A DNA stretch of 64,000 nt from G963677485 sp942492855 (lineage in GTDB: Bacteria; Armatimonadota; HRBIN16). Each line of letters begins with the position of its first letter. Positions within the stretch are counted from its first letter, which is position 1. The notes under the pieces are model-generated. The model was not told the DNA's origin. It saw only the letters and a list, made by a program, of their open reading frames with translations, and ran no database searches. Shown piece after piece: positions 8,787 to 17,604 of the stretch. The stretch covers positions 1,302,001 through 1,366,000 of the forward strand of contig OW818647.1 in NCBI GenBank assembly GCA_942492855.1. The letters run 5' to 3'. The translations under genes were made by a program, and so were the position numbers.

Positions 8787-9191
8787 CTACCCCGTCTGCA
8801 GCGCGGTGAGTGCGGCCTGCAGGCGAGCTTTCACCTCGCCAGGTAGTTCAGAAAGTGCTTTGGCCGTGGCCGCATCCACCACACTGAACATCACCTCAGG
8901 GTCTAGAATACTCACTTCAACCTCGCCTTGCCCCTCCCGTAACACCACGTTACATGGCAGCAGTAGACCGATATGTGGGTCGGCCGTGAGAGCCTCGTGG
9001 GCAAACTTCGGATTACAGGCACCGAGGATAAGGTATGGCTCGATTTCCACGCCGAGTTTTTCGCGCATGGTCGCTTGCACATCGATGGTCGTCAGCACGC
9101 CGAATCCCTGCGCTTTGAGTGCATCCAGCACCCTTGGGCGAATCGAATCGACGGTACCTGGCAGCGTGATACTCATAGCATATTGGGTCAT
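8787..9191 (-). CDS. DUF302 family protein
   Basis: 134 aa with the DUF302 pattern: a leading strand with Ser/Thr, then LKAQGFGVLTTIDVQATMREKLG, the ILGACNPKFAHEAL segment, IGLLLPCNVVLRE and the closing acidic strand VSILDPEVMF. AAAGGAG precedes the ATG at good distance. DUF302 proteins are small soluble or periplasmic proteins of unknown biochemical role, sometimes found with heavy-metal or sulfur genes; no such neighbours exist here. It is a monocistronic unit. Confidence 0.88.
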   Translation of the reverse strand: MTQYAMSITLPGTVDSIRPRVLDALKAQGFGVLTTIDVQATMREKLGVEIEPYLILGACNPKFAHEALTADPHIGLLLPCNVVLREGQGEVEVSILDPEVMFSVVDAATAKALSELPGEVKARLQAALTALQTG

Positions 9192-9815
9192 TTTGGTATC
9201 TCCTTTGTGCTAAGTGTACCTTGTGGCCGTCCTTAAAGGTTCAATAAATCACCCGCACATATTAGTCAGTATGCAATGTGGTCATCTACAATTGCGCTAA
9301 CGGGCTGAAAGCCCCAATCTATTAGCACAAATATCTACGGGGCCGGTAGTTGCCGATTCCGCGACATAGATGTCTCGGCTATTGACCTGCCAAGCCTGCT
9401 GAAGCAGTCTGGGTACCGCATCGTATCAGCAGTTCCGTTTGTCGATCGTAGTATCGTTATAACAGCCCGCATTCGCCAGCTTCACAAACAGGGCGAAGCC
9501 CTGCAGCCTGCTTCAGCAGCTTCGCCGGTCAATAGCCACGTGCTTGAGCGCGTGGTCGGGCAGGTATACAACGGTAATACCACGCGCTCGGGCTTGTGGG
9601 TAATGGACTTACATTGATGTCTCGGAATCCGGGATATATCAAAGCATCACTCGGTATGTGAGTCATCGCTTTCCTTCATGTCTGGGGTTCGCCAACTATT
9701 CACATGATGTGTCATCACTGCACCGCTCGCGCTCTTGACTTTCGTTACCACAAACGCATATGATGTCATTAAGCTGTGTGAGTTCGCATCGCACGACGCT
9801 GACGGAGAAAATGCG
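9192..9815. repeat. TATTGACC inverted-repeat element E2, gene-free
   Basis: Left arm 9359-9387 carries the GACATAGATGTC hairpin and ends GGCTATTGACC; the right side has GGTCAATAGCC at 9527-9537 but a different outer hairpin (CCACGTGCTTGAGCGCGTGG, 9536-9555). Inner hairpins: GGGCGAAGCCC near 9491 and CTGCTTCAGCAG near 9508. A GGGCTGAAAGCCC hairpin lies at 9302-9314. The tail CTTGTGGGTAATGGACT at 9593-9609 recurs after E3, E4 and E7. No gene is seen; 9610-9815 is the leader of the next gene with no clear promoter. Confidence 0.8.
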
Positions 9816-10739
9816 TTGAAACTACTAAAATGGCTCTTCATCCTTCTGATGGCCTTTGTCGTATTCGTGCTGGTTGTCATCTTTCACGACCTGTTCCGGC
9901 CGGTTGCCCGAGGTCTTCCAGGACATTTCTATGTTCGAGATTTCGGTAATGGAGATAAAGATAGTATCCGGTGTTATGATCTGGTGAATCGAACTAATAC
10001 TGTGCTGGTGGATGACACACGAGATATCGAGAATATGACGGTTTGGGATGTCAGCCACAACAATACACGGTTTGCGGCTGCTATTGACGTATCTGAGAAG
10101 AATAGCCTGATCCGGTGGTGGGATATCCGAGGGAATAAACTTGTTGCTGCAGGGGAAATGGCTAAGCCAATCGGCATCCCTGGTATGGTGGGTGGCCTTG
10201 TCCTCTCTCCTGACGGTCAATACTGTATCGTCAGGTATACGGTATATAGCAACGAAGGCCGTGAGGAGATAACTGAGTTTTGGGATGTCAATAACCACAG
10301 AAAACTGGATATCGAAGTGGACATCATTGGCTTGAACCATGCGCCCATTTGGGATGCGAGCGGCCGGTGGTTCACATACCTGAATAAATGGGGCCATGTC
10401 GTTCTGTATGATATGAAGCTCAAAACCGCCAAAATCCTGCCCGATATTGGCGGTGGCATCTACTTCGGCGGCATATGTCCGATTTCGCCCGATGCTAAGC
10501 AGGTTTGGGTTCATGTTTATGGTACGGATCGAGCCTATTTACGAAACCTGCTAGATCATAGCATTATTCACCTAAACAATGACAGTAGTCCAGATAACTG
10601 GTCGCCGGACAGTGAAGGCTTCCTTTACCACAGTGATAACTATCTTTGGCCCGCCATGCTTTACTACGACATAAAATCAGTCAGAAGCTACCGTATGCCA
10701 GTATCAACCATTAGCTATCAAACCCGCTGGGTGAGATAG
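9816..10739 (+). CDS. Membrane-anchored beta-propeller protein, copy 1 of tandem pair
   Basis: 307 aa from a TTG start at 9816. The frame extends to 9735, but alignment with the next gene (identical GACGGAG leader, then TTGAAA) places the start here. Residues 1-25 form a signal anchor (LLKWLFILLMAFVVFVLVVIF). The rest has propeller-blade repeats: IRCYDLVNRTNTVLV, TVWDVSHNNTRFAAA, GLVLSPDGQYCIV, WDASGRWFTYL and WSPDSEGFLYHSDNY. This is a single-pass protein with an extracytoplasmic WD40/TolB-like propeller, probably a binding platform. Its neighbour at 10803 is a clear paralogue of the same length. Partner and ligand unknown. Confidence 0.8.
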   Translation: MKLLKWLFILLMAFVVFVLVVIFHDLFRPVARGLPGHFYVRDFGNGDKDSIRCYDLVNRTNTVLVDDTRDIENMTVWDVSHNNTRFAAAIDVSEKNSLIRWWDIRGNKLVAAGEMAKPIGIPGMVGGLVLSPDGQYCIVRYTVYSNEGREEITEFWDVNNHRKLDIEVDIIGLNHAPIWDASGRWFTYLNKWGHVVLYDMKLKTAKILPDIGGGIYFGGICPISPDAKQVWVHVYGTDRAYLRNLLDHSIIHLNNDSSPDNWSPDSEGFLYHSDNYLWPAMLYYDIKSVRSYRMPVSTISYQTRWVR

Positions 10740-10802
10740 TCAGGGGACCAGGATGTCAAGAATCCCACTACACTTGCATCGCACGCCGCTGACGGAGTTA
10801 AT

Positions 10803-11726
10803 ATGTTGAAATTATCGAGCCTGCTCATCATCTGCTTTGTTGCCTTAGTTTCGGTGGTTATTTCGACTGTCTATGGTGATCTCTTCCTTCCGGTCGCTAA
10901 AGGACTGTCGGGGCATATATATGTGGAAGAACCAATAGATGCAAAAACACAAGGTATATGGTGCTATGATCTGGTGAAGCGCACCAAAACCGTGTTCGTC
11001 GCCAAAACCAAAAGCCGTCGAAACATTGACCTTTGGGATGTCAGCCAAGATAACATGCGGTTTGTGGCTGCTGTTCCGGTTACGAAATCTAAAAGCCTCC
11101 TCAGAAGGTATAGAATCCGTGCCGGGAAACTGGTCGAAACGCCAGGCAGTGTGAGCACCATGACCATACCAGGGACGGTAGAAACCCTGTCGTTGACTCC
11201 TCATGGGAACAGTTGCGTCGTTCAGTATTACAACAAGAGTTCCCAGCGAGAGCTCATATTATGCGACCTTGTTAGGCGAACCACATTTACCATAACCAGC
11301 ATCACTTGCTGCTCAGGTGGAGTTATGTGGGATCAGACCGGACGTTGGTTCTTGTGGCTGAACAATGATTTCCGGCAAGTGCTGTATGACATGAAGCGGA
11401 GAAGGAAGACAGCGCCATACCGTAGTAATAAGATTGATAAGCTGGGTACGGTCTTCAGCGACGATGGCACGACCTCCCCTGATGGCCAGTGGCGGTACAT
11501 AGGTTACCATAAGCCGCATCCGATTCTGCAAAACACGGGAGATCAAAGAACCATTCGAGTGAAATCAAATAGGTGCCCCCAAAGCTGGTCACCAGACAGT
11601 AAGGGCTTCCTCTATTACCGCGACAACCGATTCAGGAATGTGACGCTGTATTACGATATCAAGTCTGGCCGCAGCTACCGTCTGCCGATAACCCCCACAA
11701 ACCGTCCCATCCGGTGGGTGAAATGA
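10803..11726 (+). CDS. Membrane-anchored beta-propeller protein, copy 2 of tandem pair
   Basis: 307 aa, ATG at 10803 after GACGGAG, in a leader nearly identical to that of copy 1 (GCATCGCACGCCGCTGACGGAG versus the same with one changed base). It has an N-terminal anchor (residues 1-24) and the same blade order: CYDLVKRTKTVFV, LWDVSQDNMRFVAA, a weaker third blade with THGNS in place of SPDGQ, WDQTGRWFLWL, SPDGQWRYIGY and WSPDSKGFLYYRDN. The C-terminus reads YDIKSGRSYRLPIT, matching YDIKSVRSYRMPVS in copy 1. The two are a tandem duplication that includes the upstream region and has since diverged. Role unknown. Confidence 0.8.
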   Translation: MLKLSSLLIICFVALVSVVISTVYGDLFLPVAKGLSGHIYVEEPIDAKTQGIWCYDLVKRTKTVFVAKTKSRRNIDLWDVSQDNMRFVAAVPVTKSKSLLRRYRIRAGKLVETPGSVSTMTIPGTVETLSLTPHGNSCVVQYYNKSSQRELILCDLVRRTTFTITSITCCSGGVMWDQTGRWFLWLNNDFRQVLYDMKRRRKTAPYRSNKIDKLGTVFSDDGTTSPDGQWRYIGYHKPHPILQNTGDQRTIRVKSNRCPQSWSPDSKGFLYYRDNRFRNVTLYYDIKSGRSYRLPITPTNRPIRWVK

Positions 11727-11807
11727 TGGTTAAAACAAGGGAATCCGCCCCGCTGCGCCTAATGTGACTCTAGTCGTAGACACAAACACATCAAGGAGAC
11801 CCACAGA

Positions 11808-13016
11808 ATGCCCCCATCATCACTGACCCTCATATTTGCGCTCGTGGTATGCGGATTCGCCACGTGCGCCTCCGCGGCCGGGAATGCACCCGCATCCAAA
11901 TACCAGCCCGGCACCATATCCAAAGCTATGCAGCAATTCGTCGACGGCAACCAGTTCGGCGGAGCCATCATGCTGGTGGCAGACAAAGACAGTGTGCTCG
12001 TCACCGAGTGTGTCGGCTATTCCGACCTTAAAACAAAGACCCCCATCAAGCCCGATGCAATCTTCTGGATCGCCAGCATGACCAAAGCGATGACCAGCAC
12101 CTGCATCATGATGCTGGTGGATGAGGGTAAGATCAGCATCGATGACCCAGTGGAGAAATACCTGCCGGAGTTCAAAGGTCAGATGGTGCTGGCAGAATCT
12201 GACGACAACCATCGGCTGTTGAAGAAGCCCGTAGCCCCCGTCACCATCAAGCAGTTGCTCAACCACACCAGCGGTGTGGTGGGCGGATATCCCTTCGGTG
12301 GTATCCTGGATACACCCTCGCTTAGCGAGCGCGTGATGGCCGCCGCCCTCACTCCGCTCGGTTTCGAGCCAAACAGCCGTTTTGCCTACGGCAATGGAGG
12401 GTATGAAGCCGCAGGACGGATCATCGAAGTGGTGACAGGGATGTCATACTGGCAGTTCATCAAAGATCGGCTGATAAAACCACTTGGCATGAAGGACACC
12501 GACTTTGCGCTGACCAAAGGCCAGCGGGCCCGTCTCGCCAATACCTACACCCCCAACGATGGCTTCACGGTGATGACCGACACCACCATTCCCCTCACCT
12601 ACCCGTTGACCACCCGGGCCCGCTGCGCCAACCCCGCCGGCGGACTGTTCTCCACCGCCAACGACGTCGGCCGTTACTGCCAGATGCTGCTGAACGGCGG
12701 AGAACTAGACGGCAAACGATATCTCTCCAGAGAATCGCTGGGCATAATGACCACCACACTCACCGGAAAGCTGTTGAACGACGGGAAATCCGAGAACGGC
12801 TACGGTCTGGGCTGGACCACCTCGCAGTATTATGATCCCAGCCACCCCGTCAGCGTGAAGCCATACTCGCACAGTGGAGCGTATCGCACCGACATGTGCG
12901 TTGATGGCGAGCATGGTTTGGTGATGGTCTTCATGACGCAGCGCGGCAACCTAGGCGACAGCAGCGCGTTCACCCGGCCGTTTTGGAAGCTGGCTGTGGA
13001 GAATTTCGGAAAGTAG
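11808..13016 (+). CDS. Secreted serine hydrolase of the class C beta-lactamase / esterase family
   Basis: 402 aa with a signal peptide (residues 1-23, ending ASA-A). Catalytic motifs of the beta-lactamase-like family: ASMTK (S-x-x-K, near residue 91), YGN (Y-x-N, in RFAYGNGGYEAAGRI) and HSGAYRT in place of KTG. Also typical are the LLNHTSGV and PAGGLFSTANDVGRY segments. Start ATG with AAGGAG nine bases before. Such enzymes are periplasmic or secreted DD-peptidases or esterases; true beta-lactam resistance should not be assumed. Monocistronic, followed by a repeat-rich gap. Confidence 0.9.
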   Translation: MPPSSLTLIFALVVCGFATCASAAGNAPASKYQPGTISKAMQQFVDGNQFGGAIMLVADKDSVLVTECVGYSDLKTKTPIKPDAIFWIASMTKAMTSTCIMMLVDEGKISIDDPVEKYLPEFKGQMVLAESDDNHRLLKKPVAPVTIKQLLNHTSGVVGGYPFGGILDTPSLSERVMAAALTPLGFEPNSRFAYGNGGYEAAGRIIEVVTGMSYWQFIKDRLIKPLGMKDTDFALTKGQRARLANTYTPNDGFTVMTDTTIPLTYPLTTRARCANPAGGLFSTANDVGRYCQMLLNGGELDGKRYLSRESLGIMTTTLTGKLLNDGKSENGYGLGWTTSQYYDPSHPVSVKPYSHSGAYRTDMCVDGEHGLVMVFMTQRGNLGDSSAFTRPFWKLAVENFGK

Positions 13017-13714
13017 TGTTGCAGAATCGGAGTTTTTTCAGCCCAGTTACGATCATTAGTTGGTAACTAATAAGCCGTCAGCGACGGGTTCCATCAACCT
13101 GCTAAAGCAGGCCTCGTCACCCGTCGCTAATCAGATGGCTGTCCGCTGAAGCGGACGCATCCCGGAGGTCAACTGCGCCCGCTTGCGGGCTGCGAATAAT
13201 TAGCCACGCGGTGAGGGAACCCCGTTGCGGACGCCAGTCCGTGGGGTGACTAAACCCGTGGCACCGTGGGTTGATCACCTGCGGTCCACACCACCGGCAC
13301 ATGGCGACGGGTTCCGTGGCCCGTCCGTGACTGCGTCCCGGTACGGGCACTGTCACCCATCGCTGATCATTACCGGCCCGCGTTCCGGCGGGCGTTGCGG
13401 AGGGTCATGCGCCATCACAGACGTAATCAACTGTAGATACCTTCCGGGCACCCACGGAGTGGGTAAGATTCTTATAGCCAGGGGTGAGCGAAGCGATACC
13501 CCTGGTAAAGGTCAAACCTTACCTACCCCGAAGTGGGTCGAACCATATGGCCACCTGAGATGACCCGCTTCGGGGTGCCCGGACACAATGTCATTACAGC
13601 TAATCGTTGACATATGCACGGTTGTCTAGCCCTGCTTGAATCATTGGCTGATGGGCTGTCCTTTCAGGACGGAAAACCCCGTAATGAATGCACTCTTAGC
13701 CTCCGCAACCAGCC
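13017..13714. repeat. Mosaic repeat M1 and hairpin element S1, gene-free
   Basis: 13060-13420 is a mosaic of hairpins. Its core 13306-13396 matches 31227-31317 at 89 of 91 positions. At 13228-13241 the hairpin CGGACGCCAGTCCG sits in the frame GGTGAGGGAACC ... GGTGACTAAACCC, a frame reused at 31.1 and 31.6 kb with other arms. 13444-13582 is element S1, bracketed by CCGGGCACCC/GGGTGCCCGG, with hairpins ACCCACGGAGTGGGT, CCAGGGGT..ACCCCTGG and ACCCCGAAGTGGGT. No gene is seen. Confidence 0.85.
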
Positions 13715-15676
13715 CTACTGCCCGGGCACGAGTGCCTTGCTGCGGGCGGCGATGGCGGGTGCGAGCTTCAGGAAGGCCTCGCGGCTCATCAGTTTCCACG
13801 CTGGAAGCTGGTCGCAGTAGGCGATCACCGGGGTGGCACCAACAACCACGCCGTCACCAGGCACCTTCACCGGGTCCAGCCGCCAGTCTTCCGCGTGGGT
13901 CACACCACGCAACCCCCGAACCTTCACGGTCGGCACAGCATATGGCATCGAATAGACCGGCCCCAGCGACTCGGGGGCACCGTTCCGCCACATCACGATG
14001 CTGTATTTCGGTGACCGACCGTCGGTGCTCTTCAGCACATACGACTCCACATTGCTTTCGGGCTGAGCCATGCCCACCAGTTGCCGGCCCTTCATCGAGT
14101 CCGATGCCGATGCAAAACTCAGCAAGCGCAGCTTGGGGCGGTAGTCGATGTCGAACAAGCCGCTGTAGATCAGGTTCCCCGCTTCATACCAGTCACGCGC
14201 AAGATAGTAGTAGACGGCCTCCATGTTGTACAAAAACAAGTCGCGGGCGAAAGACTTGACGATGTCGCACGGATGGCCGTAAGCGGCTTCTTCGCTGTTG
14301 ATCAGCGGCTTGACGGCACCATACGGTTTCACCCCCTGCCGGAAGAACTGCGGGTATTCTCGTTCCGAAAGTGGCCAGGTGTAGTGCAGCGAGTAACCAT
14401 CGGTATATTTGTGCATCCCCGCCTTCCAGGCCGCTTTCACCCACGCCTGCCCCTCACCAACGGCGTCATGCGAGTTGTCGCGAGCATAAGTGGAGGCGAC
14501 CGCCATCACCCTGGCCTTCGGCACATTACGCCGCGTGGTCTCAAACAGCATCTGCAGCTCTTTCACATACATCTCCGGGGTCGAGCCGCCCTTCCACCAG
14601 GTCTGAGGGGCATCCACCTCATTGGCCAGCTCGGTGTACTGGATGTGCGGGGCGTATCGCTTCGTCACCTTGTCCAGATACTGCTGGTAGAGGCCGATGT
14701 ATACAGGCCTGACAGCCGCGATGCTTGCATTGCCCATGCTGAACGGGCCCGCCGGGTAACCCATAGTGAGCATGAAGTTGATGCCGTACTTCGCCCCCTG
14801 CTGGCACTGGTAGTCCAGCTCTTTCATGTTGTCGAAGTTGTCACCCAGCCGGTGCCAGCAGCTCTCCGCGGTGCGAAGGGTATCCACACCCGCACGAGAG
14901 ATCATCTCGAACATCGGCCCGCATTTATCGTGCTGATCGGCGTTCACGAACGGCGTCTCCATGCCGTGAACTCCGAACCGGTGGATACCGGGAGCACTCC
15001 GAGTGGCAAACGGCCGATCGGCCATTTTGCGCTCCACCTCTTTGGCACTGCTCTCTGTGGCGGCCTCGTGTGTCTTCTGCATCTGCATGGGATACATACT
15101 GCCCTCCACATCCGCCTGCCAGCCTCCTGGCCGCGCCAGTGCTTTCGCCTTGGTTCCCGCAGGGTGCCCCGCAGGCCAGTTGTCCACAGGCGCAAAGCTG
15201 GCGTCGGTGGTCAGCACGATCTCGTCCAGGAAGGCGGTATACATATCTTTTCCGCCCTCTCGAGGGGCATCGACCACAATCTCCAGCGTGTGCGCACCGG
15301 CAGACAGCGAGATGCCGTCAAGCTTGGTCCAGCAGAAGTAGTTTTCGGGCCAGGGCAAGCCGTATGAAGGGCTGTTTTGCTTCTTGCCTTTGAGTGTTAC
15401 AGGCTTCTGCTCATCGATGATGATGCTCAAAGTGCTGGCCCATGTGGCGTTTTGGGGGTGCGCCGCCAGCCACAGGTTGAACTTGGCGGCTTGGGGTATG
15501 CGGCAGCTATACTTGGCGAAAAAGCGCCGGTTGGCCTCACCTTTCGGTTTGTCGACCATCAGTTTCAGATAGACCCCACCGACCGCACCGGAGCCGTCTT
15601 CGGAGGCCATTGGCCTCATCCCGGGTGTGAAGTTGGTCGCGACAGGGTTCTCAGCGGAGATATATATAGTGGGCAT
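13715..15676 (-). CDS. Clan GH-A glycoside hydrolase with N-terminal beta domain
   Basis: 653 aa from ATG 15676, which has AAGGA eight bases upstream; the frame extends 30 codons further with no ribosome-binding site. Residues 1-170 look like a carbohydrate-binding beta-sandwich (QKPVTLKGKK, SLSAGAHTLEIVVD, FLDEIVLTTD). A TIM barrel follows, with YTELANEVDAP (the NE acid/base of clan GH-A) and PLINSEEAAYG (a candidate nucleophile Glu). The layout is GH39/GH5-like, but I cannot fix the family. No signal peptide is visible, which is odd for such an enzyme: it may act on imported oligosaccharides or leave by another route. It stands alone between repeat stretches. Confidence 0.8.
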   Translation of the reverse strand: MPTIYISAENPVATNFTPGMRPMASEDGSGAVGGVYLKLMVDKPKGEANRRFFAKYSCRIPQAAKFNLWLAAHPQNATWASTLSIIIDEQKPVTLKGKKQNSPSYGLPWPENYFCWTKLDGISLSAGAHTLEIVVDAPREGGKDMYTAFLDEIVLTTDASFAPVDNWPAGHPAGTKAKALARPGGWQADVEGSMYPMQMQKTHEAATESSAKEVERKMADRPFATRSAPGIHRFGVHGMETPFVNADQHDKCGPMFEMISRAGVDTLRTAESCWHRLGDNFDNMKELDYQCQQGAKYGINFMLTMGYPAGPFSMGNASIAAVRPVYIGLYQQYLDKVTKRYAPHIQYTELANEVDAPQTWWKGGSTPEMYVKELQMLFETTRRNVPKARVMAVASTYARDNSHDAVGEGQAWVKAAWKAGMHKYTDGYSLHYTWPLSEREYPQFFRQGVKPYGAVKPLINSEEAAYGHPCDIVKSFARDLFLYNMEAVYYYLARDWYEAGNLIYSGLFDIDYRPKLRLLSFASASDSMKGRQLVGMAQPESNVESYVLKSTDGRSPKYSIVMWRNGAPESLGPVYSMPYAVPTVKVRGLRGVTHAEDWRLDPVKVPGDGVVVGATPVIAYCDQLPAWKLMSREAFLKLAPAIAARSKALVPGQ

Positions 15677-16145
15677 TTGGCTATCCTTGGAAGGGTTGTG
15701 TTCTATGGATATTATACCGAACGGGGTTTTCTCTAACCGGGGCGGGTGCTGGCAGATCGGCCACATGTCGACGGAATCGGCTGACCGCCAGACCGGCGCG
15801 GTCTATAGCCTTCAGCTATTGTTAGCGTACTGAAAGACCGCCCCGGACATAGGCAATAGGCTACCCGCGTCGCGCTGGTCTTGCAAACATTGACATTCTC
15901 TCCTCTTCTGTCTCCTTCACTCCTTGCTCCTATCTCCTTGGGCATTTGGTCCGCACTTGCTTTCATAAATGAATGGAGGTAACATATATGCAGGGCACGA
16001 TGCCCTCGACTTCTCCACTGTAGAACCTCTGCCTTGCAGGCACCTCACTGACTGTTCAGTTTTCACACACAAAGAACGCGCGCTCCGTCACAGATGACTA
16101 TCAGCTCCAACGTTGTGGATTACGAATAACACCAGGAGGATAGCC
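15677..16145. other. Divergent intergenic stretch with one GACCGG unit
   Basis: It contains GACCGG copy 4 at 15780-15848. Beyond that, 15850-16130 shows no gene, RNA or clear promoter. The last bases hold the AGGAGG of the antiporter gene. Confidence 0.6.
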
Positions 16146-17471
16146 ATGAGCCACGAACTGCAACTTCTAGTAGCACTTATCATCATCATTACTGCATGTA
16201 AGCTGGCCGGCCACATCAGTGCCCGCTATCTGCGCCAGCCTGTGGTATTCGGTGAAATCATGGTCGGGTTGCTTCTGGGCCCCTCTTTCCTCAACATGCT
16301 GAACTGGGATATGTTCGCCTCCAGTAGCGCCTGGTTGAGCGATCACCTGCATGTGTTTGCCAGCCTTGGTGTGCTTCTGCTGATGTTCACCGCCGGACTG
16401 GAGACCGACTTGACTCAGATGCGTAAGGTAGGGAAAACAGCCTTATGGTCTGCGGTTTGTGGTGTGATCTTCCCACTCGTGCTTGGTTTCACGTGCTGCC
16501 GGATGTTCGGCCTTGGGATAGGGGAAGGCGCCTTTGTCGGCACCGTGCTGGTGGCCACATCGGTCAGCATCTCCGCGCAGACTCTCATGGAGCTGCGGGC
16601 GATGCAAACCCCTGAGGGCATGACGATCCTGGGAGCCGCCGTGATAGACGACATCCTCGGAATCATCGTGTTGAGTGTTGTGATTGCATTTGCCGCCACC
16701 ATGGGAGCAGGCCAACTGCACTTCTCTGGGTTGGCCCCGATAATGGCTGGTGAAATAGCGCATCTATCTGGCATACCGAACGGCCCTGCCCTGGCGGTTG
16801 GCAGTGTGTTCCTGTTGATGACGCTGTTCTTTGTAGTCTCGATGCTGTTAGGACGCAAGTTCCATGGCGTGATCCATTTGGCCGACCGCTTGCACAGCGA
16901 GCACACCGCGGCGGCCGGAGCGATCGTGCTGATGCTGGTATTCGCAGTGATGGCTGAAGTGATCGGGCAAGTGGCGGCCATTACCGGAGCCTACCTGGTG
17001 GGTGTATTCCTTTCGCAAAGCGGGTTCCGAGAAGAGATAGAGAGTTCAGTCAAACCGATGATGCATGCTCTCTTCGTCCCGGTGTTCTTTGCCAGCATCG
17101 GCCTTGGTGCTGACATCCATCTGATCACCGCAGGCATCTTGCCATTTGCACTTTCAATCGTCGCGATCGCCCTGGTGACTAAAGTGGTTGGCTGTGGTCT
17201 GGGAGCCAGACTATCCGGGTTCAACAGCCAGCAGTCCCTGAGGGTTGGTATCGGGATGATCAGCCGAGGTGAGGTTGGCCTCATAGTGGCCCAAGTGGGG
17301 CTGAGTGCAGGGGTGATCGGCAAGCCGGAATACGCATCGATGATATTAATGGTTTTGGTAAGCACGGTGGTCACACCAGTGCTGCTGAGAATGGTCTTTC
17401 CGAAGCCTGTCGAGACACCGAATGAGCCGCAGAGACATGTGGCCACGGTTGTGCCCGAAGCTTCGAGTTAG
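16146..17471 (+). CDS. CPA2-type cation:proton antiporter (KefB/NapA-like)
   Basis: 441 aa. ATG 16146 has AGGAGG (16134-16139) at ideal spacing; the frame extends upstream without support. About 12 hydrophobic segments, with family landmarks: LRQPVVFGEIMVGLLLGPSFL near the start, the LGVLLLMFTAGLETDL segment, VIDDILGIIVL (the Asp-Asp ion-binding pair) and GMISRGEVGLIVA near the end. No C-terminal TrkA-N/RCK domain, so it resembles NapA/GerN-type exchangers more than Kef potassium efflux proteins. Likely role: Na+ or K+ exchange for protons at the inner membrane in pH or salt balance. Monocistronic, upstream of amt. Confidence 0.92.
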   Translation: MSHELQLLVALIIIITACKLAGHISARYLRQPVVFGEIMVGLLLGPSFLNMLNWDMFASSSAWLSDHLHVFASLGVLLLMFTAGLETDLTQMRKVGKTALWSAVCGVIFPLVLGFTCCRMFGLGIGEGAFVGTVLVATSVSISAQTLMELRAMQTPEGMTILGAAVIDDILGIIVLSVVIAFAATMGAGQLHFSGLAPIMAGEIAHLSGIPNGPALAVGSVFLLMTLFFVVSMLLGRKFHGVIHLADRLHSEHTAAAGAIVLMLVFAVMAEVIGQVAAITGAYLVGVFLSQSGFREEIESSVKPMMHALFVPVFFASIGLGADIHLITAGILPFALSIVAIALVTKVVGCGLGARLSGFNSQQSLRVGIGMISRGEVGLIVAQVGLSAGVIGKPEYASMILMVLVSTVVTPVLLRMVFPKPVETPNEPQRHVATVVPEASS

Positions 17472-17604
17472 ACACCGAAATTCGGTATCACGGGTGTCAG
17501 AAAACTGGCACACCGGGTATGCGCTTACTGTGAAGTGCGGTCCAGACGGCGGCGTCTAAACAACCACCATTGGCGGTCCTAAACGACACAGAAAGGTGAC
17601 CAAA

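Noticed and set aside
7901..8809. 302-aa plus-strand open frame over the lipoprotein gene
   Set aside because: Antisense to a gene with a clear lipobox; the C-terminal part runs into low-complexity repeat-like residues.
11808..13016. Beta-lactam resistance gene
   Set aside because: The S-x-x-K/Y-x-N family includes many esterases and peptidases; KTG is replaced by HSG, so resistance cannot be claimed.
13636..14259. Plus-strand open frame of 207 aa after repeat S1
   Set aside because: It starts in repeat DNA and then runs antisense to the GH-A hydrolase; Arg/Ser/Pro-rich with no support.
14081..15367. Long plus-strand open frame (428 aa) opposite the clan GH-A hydrolase
   Set aside because: It is His/Arg/Val-rich with no family similarity and lies wholly antisense to a gene with clear catalytic motifs; a codon-bias shadow.
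17506..17522. Sigma-54 promoter before amt (TGGCAC..TGC)
   Set aside because: The GG and GC elements are 12 bases apart instead of 10.
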